Of a stretch of DNA of 64,000 nt, positions 44,368-55,046 are shown piece by piece. The DNA is from Citroniella saccharovorans (GTDB lineage: Bacteria; Bacillota; Clostridia; Tissierellales; Peptoniphilaceae). The translations under genes were made by a program, and so were the position numbers. Below the pieces are notes generated by a model, which was not told the origin of the DNA, made no database searches, and worked only from the letters and a program-made list of their open reading frames with translations. The stretch covers positions 496,001 to 560,000 of the forward strand of contig NZ_JAYKOT010000003.1 in the NCBI RefSeq assembly GCF_035481615.1, read 5' to 3'. Each line of letters begins with the position of its first letter. The stretch's first letter is position 1.

Positions 44368-44388
44368 TGTGCATTAAATTAATACACA
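44368..44388. repeat. 21-bp near-palindrome in the leader
   Basis: TGTGCATTAAATTAATACACA is palindromic except for one C-A mismatch pair. It lies about 155 nt after the predicted transcription start and could be an operator or an RNA hairpin. Confidence 0.5.
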
Positions 44389-44594
44389 TAAAGCCAGATA
44401 TTATATATAGCAAATGCTAAATTGCAAACACCTAAAAATAATATAGTTAGGAGGGGATAATATTCGGATAGAAAAATATTTAAATTAAGCAGATTATTTT
44501 AATTAATTAGGGCTTAATTTAAATTTTAATCTTTTTTTTGAAAATGTATTTTCAAAAATAAAATTTACAAACAATTTAAACAAGGAGGAAAAAA

Positions 44595-47500
44595 ATGCAA
44601 AAAAACAAAGAACAGTCACTTCGCAGATTCTTATCACTTTTTTTGGCACTAATAATGATTTTAACTAGCTTGCCACTAAACGTATTTGCGGAAGAACCTT
44701 CAACAGGGACTAGAGCAGTAGCCACTCCAGACTGGGAAGTAAGCGACGAAGAAGCAGAGGCTGATCACTGGCCATTGACAGCAAATAATAGACTTGTAGA
44801 AGCTGCCAATGCTGACTCAATTAAAAACCCCAACATTGAGTATGGAGGTACATTTAATTTAGGAGATAGACAAGTCATTACAATTCTTTATAAAACACAA
44901 TCAAGTGCAAACGCAGTATGGCAAAGGTTGCTTCTAAAATTTGATAAAACCTTAGCACAAATGATTGACTGGGATAATGCTAAAACAGGAGCATGGAAAG
45001 ATCCAGCTAAAAATAAAGAATCTACAAATCCACAGCATTTTAATGGGGACATTATAAAATTTACCTCAGAACCAAGAGAAAATGCCGGATCGGACAATGT
45101 ATATAGTGTGGCTTTAAATGATGCTATGTTTAAAAAGCAAGCTATAGAAGCGCCTATGCATTTTGTATTAAAATCTCCAGACCAATTACAACAGCTAGGT
45201 CTTCCAACGAGTGTTGAAGCCCTTGTACAAAGTAAAGAGCCAGTAATACAATCAAGAATAGTAGATAAGTATTATGAAAAAGTTCGTATGAACCCATGTG
45301 CCCACTTAGATGGTTACTCAACTTATACTTCTTCTACTATTATACCTAGAAGAGACTATAGGGCTGGTTTGATACCAGAATGTGAAGATGATAACATAGA
45401 TCCATGGATTTTAACACAGACTGCTTTTCTAACCTATAACAAGAATAAGGGTTATGTAGACTTAACAATTAGACACAATAAAAACGCCAATAAGCCTTTA
45501 CAACATAAACCCGTTTTAGGACTTAGAACAGTGATTGAAGATAAATTCTTTAACGTTTTGGCAGGAAGTGCCGAAGAAGGAGTCCCAGAAGATGGAAGTG
45601 CGAAAATTGCTGATGTATTCATTGTAGGAGCCAATGAAAAACCTTATGATGGTGGTTCGTATGATAATCCAGTCCCAGAAAGGCGCATTCCTGTTCTAAG
45701 AAATCAAATTAATCAAGGGCAAGATGGTCTTCAATATATTCAAGTGGTGGGTACTGACTATCAAAAGACAGCCTATGAAAATAACATCAAAATGCAAAGC
45801 AAAGGAAATGCATTGGAGACGCTTTTAAACTCTGCACTTGCTTCAGGTGGTAGAGGTGTTGGAACCATTGTTAGGTTTTATGTAAAACCTGAAAAGTTTG
45901 AAAGTCTTATTAGCGATACAGACCTTCTAGATATGACTTTTTATACAACATTTACTACACAAACAAAGAAGGGAGAAGCTAGAGAAACTTTCTCTGGAAA
46001 AGTTGATAAAGATAGAACCCTTCAAAAGGGACAAAAACTAGTTCTAGATGTTGGAACAAAAGAATTTGGCCTTGGCTCTTTTGCGGGCAATCGAAAGATG
46101 GTAATGGAAGTTGGAGAAAGACCGCATAATGTAGTTTTCCAATCAGCCCCAAATGATGCTCTTGGCACCTCTCTATATTGGAAAGACTCTACTTCATACT
46201 GGTGGACAATTCCTTATGACATGACTTTAAAAGAAGGGACACCAATAAAAATCTACATGCAAGGCTTAAAAAACAATATACAAGAAGTTAGATTTTACAC
46301 AAGTAAAGATGAGCAAGCCTTAGGAGATGCAGGAGACTTCTTTACAATAACAAAAGATCCTGACAAATGTGGAGACATGCAATATGTTCGTTTCGCTGGC
46401 AACTTAAAAAGCCCGAACATTGAAAAAACCCAAAATGAAGCCTCCATTCCAGAAATCTTTACAACAGATACAATTCTCTATGGACACACAAAGATTGGTA
46501 ATGCAATTGTTAGAGCAAGGGGCGTATCGGAAGACGAAAAAGTCTGTATTAAACCAAGCTTACCTATCAGACGCAAATGACACCTACAAAGATGTAGGAA
46601 GTGGAGACGATACAGAGTCTGTAATTGATAAAAAAAGATCACGGGCTGTAATTGTAAATAAAAAGATATATAACGGCTATGAATTTTCAACACAAACAGC
46701 AGTTAACCCAAGCGATCCTTTGGGAGCTACAACAGGGATTTTAAATAAGAAGTATAAAATGGTAAAAGATGCGCCACTAGCCTTTTCAACAGAAGACTAC
46801 TCCATCAATGCTATTGAAAAACTTCCACCAGTTATCGAGCAAGTACAAGCCAAAGTGAAGTTTGACTTAAATGGAGGCTACTTGGGAGAAGACCCAAATG
46901 CGGAAAAGGCAAAAGATCCCATTGTTAAAATTGCTCCGCTAAATGAAAACTATAGATATGTAGTTGATAAGGATAACTTCCCAACAGCAACATTAAATCC
47001 ATCCTATAAGGCCAATGCCTTTGAAGGTGCCAACAGAAGAATGGTTGATGATGGTGCTGGGAATCAAGTGATGGCATCTCACACCGACCAGCCACTTGGA
47101 ACAGAAATATATCAGGTTGCCTTTGATAGATACAAAGAACAGCTACAAAATAGACTTGTAGAAGCAGAGGCATTGGATAACACTATAGGTACGCCTAGAA
47201 CAATAAGAAATGCAGCTATAGCTGAGGCGAAACAAGATATCGATTCTTTCGATAATTATATTGCTAAATTCTATACAAACAAGGGCATCGACATTACTAA
47301 GTCACAACTTTGGCTAAGAGAATTCCCTGGTAAAGAAAGTCAAGTAGAACTTAAGACAGAAAATCCAAAGATGGAAAACAAAGAATTCTATGGCTGGACA
47401 ACAAAGAAAGTTACAAGCGTTGACGAATACAACAAATTGGAAGAATTGAAGACAGAAGCACAAGCTAAAAACATAACAAAAACATATAAGTTTACAGAAA

Positions 47501-48436
47501 ATTCTCCAATCCTATCTGAAATGACCGTATATGCTTTCTATGGACCAGTAAAATCACAAGTAACAAATCCAAAGCAAACTTATGATGAAGCCAAGGACAA
47601 GCAATATATAGAAATTACACCTGCAGAAGAAGGAAAAGACCTTCCAGAAAATGCAACTTATAAGCTTGTTAAGAAAAATGAAGATGGAAATTATACAGAA
47701 GTTGAAGGTTTAACACAAACTACAAAAGAAGATGGAACACCAGTATTTGATATAACAGATTTACCAAGTGATAAATTCGATCCAAATGCAGACTACTATA
47801 TCGAAACAATAGAAACTGGCAAGAATCCATCTTATTCAGACACACCTATTAAGATTGATAAAGTAGCACCAACATTTGCTGATATGGGCAATGGAAAACA
47901 AGTATTAGCTAATCCAGACCCACTAGGCTACTTTGTAAAAGTTTCAGCTAAGGCTGAAGACCAAGCTGGTATCCTAAGAATATATGTTGATGGCTATAAA
48001 GATAAGGGTTACTATGATAGCACACCAAAAGCTGAAGATAATTCAGACGTTACAAAGTCCTTAAATGATAATGTAGCTGTTCAACAGGGTCAGGAAAAGA
48101 CCTTCACTGTTATAGCTATTGACAAGTTCGGCAACAAGGCTAATGTAGAACACAAAGAAGCAAAAAAAACTTCCACTAATCAAGGTTGGTATAGACAGAC
48201 CTTATAGCGGTGATGATGCTATATATGTTATGACAGATATTGGAGCTAACCTTGAAATAACTGTTTATGACAGAAGTGGCAATGAAGTCTTGAAAATGAC
48301 AGCTAAACAAACAGAAGAAATTTCAGAAATCAAGCTTTCTGATGGCAAAACTCTACCAAAAAGAGGTGGAAAAGTAGCCGTTAAAGCTAGCATTGAAGGA
48401 AAAGATCCAAACACAGTAGTATCTAGAATTAGATAG
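44595..48436 (+). CDS. Giant secreted protein 1 of the surface operon (two frame breaks)
   Basis: About 1279 residues after repair. A long signal peptide (ends ...LNVFAEE) starts it. The frame breaks at A5 (46537-46541) and at A8 (48162-48169). Removing one base from each gives one open frame to 48436, a multiple of three. The N-terminal 650 residues are unlike anything I recognise. The middle holds an InlB-like piece (VKFDLNGGYLGED ... EFYGWTT). The C-terminal 290 residues (from about VTNPKQTYDEAK) are homologous to the C-terminus of the next protein. No LPXTG, SLH, CWB2 or membrane anchor is seen, so it is either released or held by a partner. It is followed 24 bp later by protein 2. Confidence 0.82.
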
Positions 48437-48460
48437 GAAGAGAACTAAGAAGGAGGAGCA

Positions 48461-51400
48461 ATGAAAAATAAATTAATCTCCTTGATTCTTGCTATCTGTA
48501 TATTATTGGGAACAGTAAGTCCAGTTTTTGCAGCTGGACCTACTTCCCATAAATTAATTACAGAAACCAGCCAGACTTCAAGTGAATTAGAAGAACACAA
48601 CGGTAAGCTTAGTGCAGCAGTAGAAATCCCGGTATCAGAACTAAGACAAGCGAAACAAAGTAGCTTTAGCCTATTCAACAGAAGATTCCAAACACGTAGT
48701 GGTAATCCTAATGATTTAAGTCATGGAGAAACCTATATTAGAATTGATATAGAAAAATTCGGTATTGAAAATAATGAATTTGACTTCGATGCTGTTTTTG
48801 GCACTGAAGCACCAGATGTCAATGTTGCTTTAATATATCCTGACGGAAGTACAGAGCAAGAAGTGAGCTTTGAAATTAACAAAGATACCAAGACTATTGA
48901 TGTTAATGGCAAGTTCTCCCAATACGACTTAGTAGATAAAAAAATCTACATTGAATTTGACGGAGAAAAAGTAGCTGGTAACTTCACATTCAAAGAAAGT
49001 TCTTATGACGTTGACTACGACACCTTTACAGCTGTATTTACACTTTCACTATATCAACTAAGAAATACAGACCTAATTGTAAAAACAGTTAAGGCAGGAA
49101 ATGAAGCTACAAATCCTACAACAGCAGCTACAAAGGGCAAGATAAAACTTACTGCAGGAAGTCTTGAAAAAGAAATAGAAATCCCTGAAGGCTCAAAAAA
49201 AACAGAAGTTTTATCTCCAAGAGAAGCTAATCTTAAAAACAGAAAGAATATTAACAGTGGTCTAACTTTTACTGTTGAAGGTTTAGAAAATGGCGTATTA
49301 GTAGATAAAAATGCTAATAAAGTTTATAAACCAGGTACACCTGTAGTTGATGAAAATGGAATCGACCCTACAGTAATCACATTTACAGAAAAACCAATCG
49401 TAACAGAAACAGAACCAAGGATTGACGATCCAGAAAACCCTGGAACACAAATCACTGACCCTGACTATGTAGCTGTAACTTTTGCAGCAGGCGAACACGG
49501 AACAATAGTAGCAAACAAAACCTATTACGTCTTCAAAGGCGTGGAAATGGATTCTACTTTAACTCCACCAGCTGTTACAGCAAATAATGGCTGGACACAA
49601 AAGACTGGAACAGAAGCGTGGAATCCAGCTTTAGCAACAAAATATGATACAGCTACAGAACATGTTGCACAATATAAATATAATGGACCAGATGTAGTTC
49701 CACAACCAGGCAATGACATACCAGACGTACCATCAAACTTTGTATTAGTAGAATTCAAGCCAGGAGACCACGGAACATTATCTGGAACAACAAAATACTG
49801 GGTAAACCCAGATGCAAACAAAACCCTAGAACACATTACAAAACCAGGAGTAACAGCAAACGATAATTACAAGTTTACAGTCTGGGATAAAGCTGATACA
49901 ACAGCAATCACAGAAGCATTAGAAGTAACAGCTAAGTATATTAAAGACGGTCAAGAAATTGTACCAGGAACAGACTTACCAGATGGAGTATTTGAAGTAA
50001 AAGTCTTAAGAGATGAAACATCAATAAAAGACAACGCTCTTTACGGAAAATCTTATGCAGTATTTAAAGATAGCAAACTAGCACAAGACAAATTCCCAAC
50101 ACCAGAAGCAGAAGAAAACTTCAAAGACCCATCATGGAATGTAAAAAATCCATGGGATCAAGCAATAACAACAAACACAGATTTCAAAGCATCAGCAGTA
50201 AGTTCAGCATTTAACAAAGACAAAGTTACAAAAATTGAATTTACAAAAGATCCAACTAAGATGACTTATACAGAAGGTGACAAGCCAGAACACGACGGAT
50301 TAGAAATCACACTAACCGACGAAAATGGAAACACCCAAGTAGTAACAAAAGATAAGTTAGGCGAATTTGGAATCACAGTAACACCAGCTGAAGCAACAGA
50401 ATTAGCGAAATCAAACAATGGAAACCACTTTGTAGCAAAAGTAAACGACAAAGACGGAAAAGAAATCGAAGCAAACTCACCAGGAACAATAACTGTAAAT
50501 GATAAGATATCAGATACAGAAGTAATTCCTTACGAACCAGAAGACAAAGATAACCCAACAAATCCAGACGATAAAAACATTCCAACAGAAGACGACAAAG
50601 GAAAGATTGACAAGAGTCAATACAACATTGTAGCGTTCAAGACAGAAGACATCGCTAAAGGAAAATTAGAACTAGGAGACCTAAAAGATAAAGAAGTAAT
50701 CTCAGTTCTAGTTAAAAAAGGATCAAAATGGGATAAAGTAACTGTACCAGCTACAAAACCAGTAGACGACACAGTTAAATTCTTAAGCTGGGATCCAACT
50801 CTACCAGAATCAACAGTAGAAGTAGAAAATGGAAAAGTTTATACAGCTAAGTTTGTAAAAGATGGTCAAGAAATTGTACCAGGAACAGACTTACCAGATG
50901 GAGTATTTGAAGTAAAAGTCTTAAGAGATGAAACATCAATAAAAGACAACGCTCTTTACGGAAAATCTTATGCAGTATTTAAAGATAGCAAACTAGCACA
51001 AGACAAATTCCCAACACCAGAAGCAGAAGAAAACTTCAAAGACCCATCATGGAATGTAAAAAATCCATGGGATCAAGCAATAACAACAAACACAGATTTC
51101 AAAGCATCAGCAGTAAGTTCAGCATTTAACAAAGACAAAGTTACAAAAATTGAATTTACAAAAGATCCAACTAAGATGACTTATACAGAAGGTGACAAGC
51201 CAGAACACGACGGATTAGAAATTACTCTAACAGACGAAAATGGAAACACCCAAGTAGTAACAAAAGATAAGTTAGGCGAATTTGGAATCACAGTAACACC
51301 AGCTGAAGCAACAGAATTAGCGAAATCAAACGATGGAAACCACTTTGTAGCAAAAGTAAACGACAAAGACGGAAAAGAAATCGAAGCAAACTCACCAGGA

Positions 51401-54400
51401 ACAATAACTGTAAATGATAAGATATCAGATACAGAAGTAATTCCTTACGAACCAGAAGACAAAGATAACCCAACAAATCCAGACGATAAAAACATTCCAA
51501 CAGAAGACGACAAAGGAAAGATTGACAAGAGTCAATACAACATTGTAGCGTTCAAGACAGAAGACATCGCTAAAGGAAAATTAGAACTAGGAGACCTAAA
51601 AGATAAAGAAGTAATCTCAGTTCTAGTTAAAAAAGGATCAAAATGGGATAAAGTAACTGTACCAGCTACAAAACCAGTAGACGACACAGTTAAATTCTTA
51701 AGCTGGGATCCAACTCTACCAGAATCAACAGTAGAAGTAGAAAATGGAAAAGTTTATACAGCTAAGTTTGTAAAAGACGGTCAAGAAATTGTACCAGGAA
51801 CAGACTTACCAGATGGAGTATTTGAAGTAAAAGTCTTAAGAGATGAAACATCAATAAAAGACAACGCTCTTTACGGAAAATCTTATGCAGTATTTAAAGA
51901 TAGCAAACTAGCACAAGACAAATTCCCAACACCAGAAGCAGAAGAAAACTTCAAAGACCCATCATGGAATGTAAAAAATCCATGGGATCAAGCAATAACA
52001 ACAAACACAGATTTCAAAGCATCAGCAGTAAGTTCAGCATTTAACAAAGACAAAGTTACAAAAATTGAATTTACAAAAGATCCAACTAAGATGACTTATA
52101 CAGAAGGTGACAAGCCAGAACACGACGGATTAGAAATCACACTAACCGACGAAAATGGAAACACCCAAGTAGTAACAAAAGATAAGTTAGGCGAATTTGG
52201 AATCACAGTAACACCAGCTGAAGCAACAGAATTAGCGAAATCAAACGATGGAAACCACTTTGTAGCAAAAGTAAACGACAAAGACGGAAAAGAAATCGAA
52301 GCAAACTCACCAGGAACAATAACTGTAAATGATAAGATATCAGATACAGAAGTAATTCCTTACGAACCAGAAGACAAAGATAACCCAACAAATCCAGACG
52401 ATAAAAACATTCCAACAGAAGACGACAAAGGAAAGATTGACAAGAGTCAATACAACATTGTAGCGTTCAAGACAGAAGACATCGCTAAAGGAAAATTAGA
52501 ACTAGGAGACCTAAAAGATAAAGAAGTAATCTCAGTTCTAGTTAAAAAAGGATCAAAATGGGATAAAGTAACTGTACCAGCTACAAAACCAGTAGACGAC
52601 ACAGTTAAATTCTTAAGCTGGGATCCAACTCTACCAGAATCAACAGTAGAAGTAGAAAATGGAAAAGTTTATACAGCTAAGTTTGTAAAAGATGGTCAAG
52701 AAATTGTACCAGGAACAGACTTACCAGATGGAGTATTTGAAGTAAAAGTCTTAAGAGATGAAACATCAATAAAAGACAACGCTCTTTACGGAAAATCTTA
52801 TGCAGTATTTAAAGATAGCAAACTAGCACAAGACAAATTCCCAACACCAGAAGCAGAAGAAAACTTCAAAGACCCATCATGGAATGTAAAAAATCCATGG
52901 GATCAAGCAATAACAACAAACACAGATTTCAAAGCATCAGCAGTAAGTTCAGCATTTAACAAAGACAAAGTTACAAAAATTGAATTTACAAAAGATCCAA
53001 CTAAGATGACTTATACAGAAGGTGACAAGCCAGAACACGACGGATTAGAAATCACACTAACCGACGAAAATGGAAACACCCAAGTAGTAACAAAAGATAA
53101 GTTAGGCGAATTTGGAATCACAGTAACACCAGCTGAAGCAACAGAATTAGCGAAATCAAACAATGGAAACCACTTTGTAGCAAAAGTAAACGACAAAGAC
53201 GGAAAAGAAATCGAAGCAAACTCACCAGGAACAATAACTGTAAATGATAAGATATCAGATACAGAAGTAATTCCTTACGAACCAGAAGACAAAGATAACC
53301 CAACAAATCCAGACGATAAAAACATTCCAACAGAAGACGACAAAGGAAAGATTGACAAGAGTCAATACAACATTGTAGCGTTCAAGACAGAAGACATCGC
53401 TAAAGGAAAATTAGAACTAGGAGACCTAAAAGATAAAGAAGTAATCTCAGTTCTAGTTAAAAAAGGATCAAAATGGGATAAAGTAACTGTACCAGCTACA
53501 AAACCAGTAGACGACACAGTTAAATTCTTAAGCTGGGATCCAACTCTACCAGAATCAACAGTAGAAGTAGAAAATGGAAAAGTTTATACAGCTAAGTTTG
53601 TAAAAGATGGTCAAGAAATTGTACCAGGAACAGACTTACCAGATGGAGTATTTGAAGTAAAAGTCTTAAGAGATGAAACATCAATAAAAGACAACGCTCT
53701 TTACGGAAAATCTTATGCAGTATTTAAAGATAGCAAACTAGCACAAGACAAATTCCCAACACCAGAAGCAGAAGAAAACTTCAAAGACCCATCATGGAAT
53801 GTAAAAAATCCATGGGATCAAGCAATAACAACAAACACAGATTTCAAAGCATCAGCAGTAAGTTCAGCATTTAACAAAGACAAAGTTACAAAAATTGAAT
53901 TTACAAAAGATCCAACTAAGATGACTTATACAGAAGGTGACAAGCCAGAACACGACGGATTAGAAATCACACTAACCGACGAAAATGGAAACACCCAAGT
54001 AGTAACAAAAGATAAGTTAGGCGAATTTGGAATCACAGTAACACCAGCTGAAGCAACAGAATTAGCGAAATCAAACAATGGAAACCACTTTGTAGCAAAA
54101 GTAAACGACAAAGACGGAAAAGAAATCGAAGCAAACTCACCGGGAACAATAACTGTAAATGACAAACAAGCTGAAGAATCTACACCAGTAACAGATCCTA
54201 AACAAACACCAAATACTCCTGACGGAAAACCAACTGTTGAAGTTACTATTCCAGAAGGTGTAGAACCAGGAACTGTAATTGATATTGTAAAAGAAAAAGA
54301 AGATGGCACCACTGAAGTAGTTGGAAATACAACTATTCCAGAAGATAAAAAACCTGGAGACAAAATAACTATTCCTTTAGATGATGACAAGACTGAAGAT

Positions 54401-55033
54401 AAAGATGTTATTAAAGTTGTAACTACTGAGCCTGATAAAAAACCATCTGAATCAAAGACCAAAGTAACTTTAGACAAAAAAGGTCCTGAATTCACTCATA
54501 AGGATGAGAATGGACAAACTGTTATAGGAGTTATCGTTAAGCAAGAACCTTATAGTTATGAAATTAAGATAGATACAACTGCAAAAGATGATACAGGTAT
54601 TCTTAAGATTTACTATGAGGGAACAGATGGAGAACTATATTATCTCGAAGAAGCAAGTGAAAAGACAGTGGATTTAAGTAAGTTAATTAAAAAAGCAAAA
54701 TTAAAAGACAATAAAATTAAATTAGTTGCTGAAGATAAATTTGGTAACAAAACAGAATTTGAAGCTGATCTTAATGCAAAGCCTGAGCCTCTTATAATGA
54801 AAGCTGAAAGACCTTATGATGGTGATGATTTCTTAGCATTTAAAACTGAAAAAAATGCAAGTGTTGTTGTTAAAGTTTTAAGAGGTGGAACTGAAATATT
54901 TAACAAAACAATTACTGCCTCAGGTGAATTTGACGAAATAGATCTTGACTCTGATCTAGAAAAGGGAGATATAGTTATTTATGAAGCTAAACTTGCTAAT
55001 AAAGTAGGCAAGATGAAACAATTAGTAAGATAA
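48461..55033 (+). CDS. Giant secreted protein 2 with 305-residue repeats
   Basis: 2190 residues. The signal peptide (ends SPVFAAG) is almost the same as in protein 3. Residues 30-490 are homologous to the N-terminus of protein 3 (DPDYVAVTF, KTYYVFKGVEMDS). From about 495 there are four full 305-residue repeats plus a partial fifth. Each contains a Big_3-like Ig domain (KIEFTKDPTKMTYTEGDKPE...GLEITLTDENGN) and an InlB-like stretch (FLSWDPTLPESTVEVENGK). The last 285 residues match the C-terminus of protein 1. The mature protein has no cysteine that I can find. No wall anchor is seen. An AAGGAGGAG site precedes the ATG. Adhesin or surface-layer roles are likely but unproven. Confidence 0.88.
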   Translation: MKNKLISLILAICILLGTVSPVFAAGPTSHKLITETSQTSSELEEHNGKLSAAVEIPVSELRQAKQSSFSLFNRRFQTRSGNPNDLSHGETYIRIDIEKFGIENNEFDFDAVFGTEAPDVNVALIYPDGSTEQEVSFEINKDTKTIDVNGKFSQYDLVDKKIYIEFDGEKVAGNFTFKESSYDVDYDTFTAVFTLSLYQLRNTDLIVKTVKAGNEATNPTTAATKGKIKLTAGSLEKEIEIPEGSKKTEVLSPREANLKNRKNINSGLTFTVEGLENGVLVDKNANKVYKPGTPVVDENGIDPTVITFTEKPIVTETEPRIDDPENPGTQITDPDYVAVTFAAGEHGTIVANKTYYVFKGVEMDSTLTPPAVTANNGWTQKTGTEAWNPALATKYDTATEHVAQYKYNGPDVVPQPGNDIPDVPSNFVLVEFKPGDHGTLSGTTKYWVNPDANKTLEHITKPGVTANDNYKFTVWDKADTTAITEALEVTAKYIKDGQEIVPGTDLPDGVFEVKVLRDETSIKDNALYGKSYAVFKDSKLAQDKFPTPEAEENFKDPSWNVKNPWDQAITTNTDFKASAVSSAFNKDKVTKIEFTKDPTKMTYTEGDKPEHDGLEITLTDENGNTQVVTKDKLGEFGITVTPAEATELAKSNNGNHFVAKVNDKDGKEIEANSPGTITVNDKISDTEVIPYEPEDKDNPTNPDDKNIPTEDDKGKIDKSQYNIVAFKTEDIAKGKLELGDLKDKEVISVLVKKGSKWDKVTVPATKPVDDTVKFLSWDPTLPESTVEVENGKVYTAKFVKDGQEIVPGTDLPDGVFEVKVLRDETSIKDNALYGKSYAVFKDSKLAQDKFPTPEAEENFKDPSWNVKNPWDQAITTNTDFKASAVSSAFNKDKVTKIEFTKDPTKMTYTEGDKPEHDGLEITLTDENGNTQVVTKDKLGEFGITVTPAEATELAKSNDGNHFVAKVNDKDGKEIEANSPGTITVNDKISDTEVIPYEPEDKDNPTNPDDKNIPTEDDKGKIDKSQYNIVAFKTEDIAKGKLELGDLKDKEVISVLVKKGSKWDKVTVPATKPVDDTVKFLSWDPTLPESTVEVENGKVYTAKFVKDGQEIVPGTDLPDGVFEVKVLRDETSIKDNALYGKSYAVFKDSKLAQDKFPTPEAEENFKDPSWNVKNPWDQAITTNTDFKASAVSSAFNKDKVTKIEFTKDPTKMTYTEGDKPEHDGLEITLTDENGNTQVVTKDKLGEFGITVTPAEATELAKSNDGNHFVAKVNDKDGKEIEANSPGTITVNDKISDTEVIPYEPEDKDNPTNPDDKNIPTEDDKGKIDKSQYNIVAFKTEDIAKGKLELGDLKDKEVISVLVKKGSKWDKVTVPATKPVDDTVKFLSWDPTLPESTVEVENGKVYTAKFVKDGQEIVPGTDLPDGVFEVKVLRDETSIKDNALYGKSYAVFKDSKLAQDKFPTPEAEENFKDPSWNVKNPWDQAITTNTDFKASAVSSAFNKDKVTKIEFTKDPTKMTYTEGDKPEHDGLEITLTDENGNTQVVTKDKLGEFGITVTPAEATELAKSNNGNHFVAKVNDKDGKEIEANSPGTITVNDKISDTEVIPYEPEDKDNPTNPDDKNIPTEDDKGKIDKSQYNIVAFKTEDIAKGKLELGDLKDKEVISVLVKKGSKWDKVTVPATKPVDDTVKFLSWDPTLPESTVEVENGKVYTAKFVKDGQEIVPGTDLPDGVFEVKVLRDETSIKDNALYGKSYAVFKDSKLAQDKFPTPEAEENFKDPSWNVKNPWDQAITTNTDFKASAVSSAFNKDKVTKIEFTKDPTKMTYTEGDKPEHDGLEITLTDENGNTQVVTKDKLGEFGITVTPAEATELAKSNNGNHFVAKVNDKDGKEIEANSPGTITVNDKQAEESTPVTDPKQTPNTPDGKPTVEVTIPEGVEPGTVIDIVKEKEDGTTEVVGNTTIPEDKKPGDKITIPLDDDKTEDKDVIKVVTTEPDKKPSESKTKVTLDKKGPEFTHKDENGQTVIGVIVKQEPYSYEIKIDTTAKDDTGILKIYYEGTDGELYYLEEASEKTVDLSKLIKKAKLKDNKIKLVAEDKFGNKTEFEADLNAKPEPLIMKAERPYDGDDFLAFKTEKNASVVVKVLRGGTEIFNKTITASGEFDEIDLDSDLEKGDIVIYEAKLANKVGKMKQLVR
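49943..54166 (+). repeat. 915-bp in-frame tandem repeats, four full and one partial
   Basis: Copies begin at 49943, 50858, 51773, 52688 and 53603; the last stops near 54166. They are almost identical at the DNA level. The few differences mark copies: AACAATGG in copies 1, 4 and 5 against AACGATGG in 2 and 3, ATTACTCTAACAGAC only in copy 2, and AAAGACGG against AAAGATGG at the copy start. Such identity points to recent expansion or gene conversion. Copy number could be mis-assembled. Confidence 0.93.
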
Positions 55034-55046
55034 TTTAGGAGGAAAA

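Larger units (their letters stand above)
43773..44594. other. Long AT-rich leader and intergenic region before the giant-protein operon
   Basis: 822 bp without a gene. It holds a promoter with an inverted repeat (44164-44213), a 21-bp near-palindrome (44368-44388), an AGGAGGGG stretch at 44451-44457 not followed by a start codon, and a weak stem with eight T's near 44480-44540. The implied 5' leader is about 380 nt long. Confidence 0.6.

Noticed and set aside
49943..54166. CRISPR-like array
   Set aside because: The units are 915 bp long, in frame and without spacers; this is a protein-coding tandem repeat.
50266..54495. Repeated minus-strand open frames of 61-70 codons and one of 189 codons inside protein 2
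   Set aside because: They recur at the 915-bp period as mirror frames of the repeats, have no ribosome binding sites and only low-complexity Ser/Leu-rich products.
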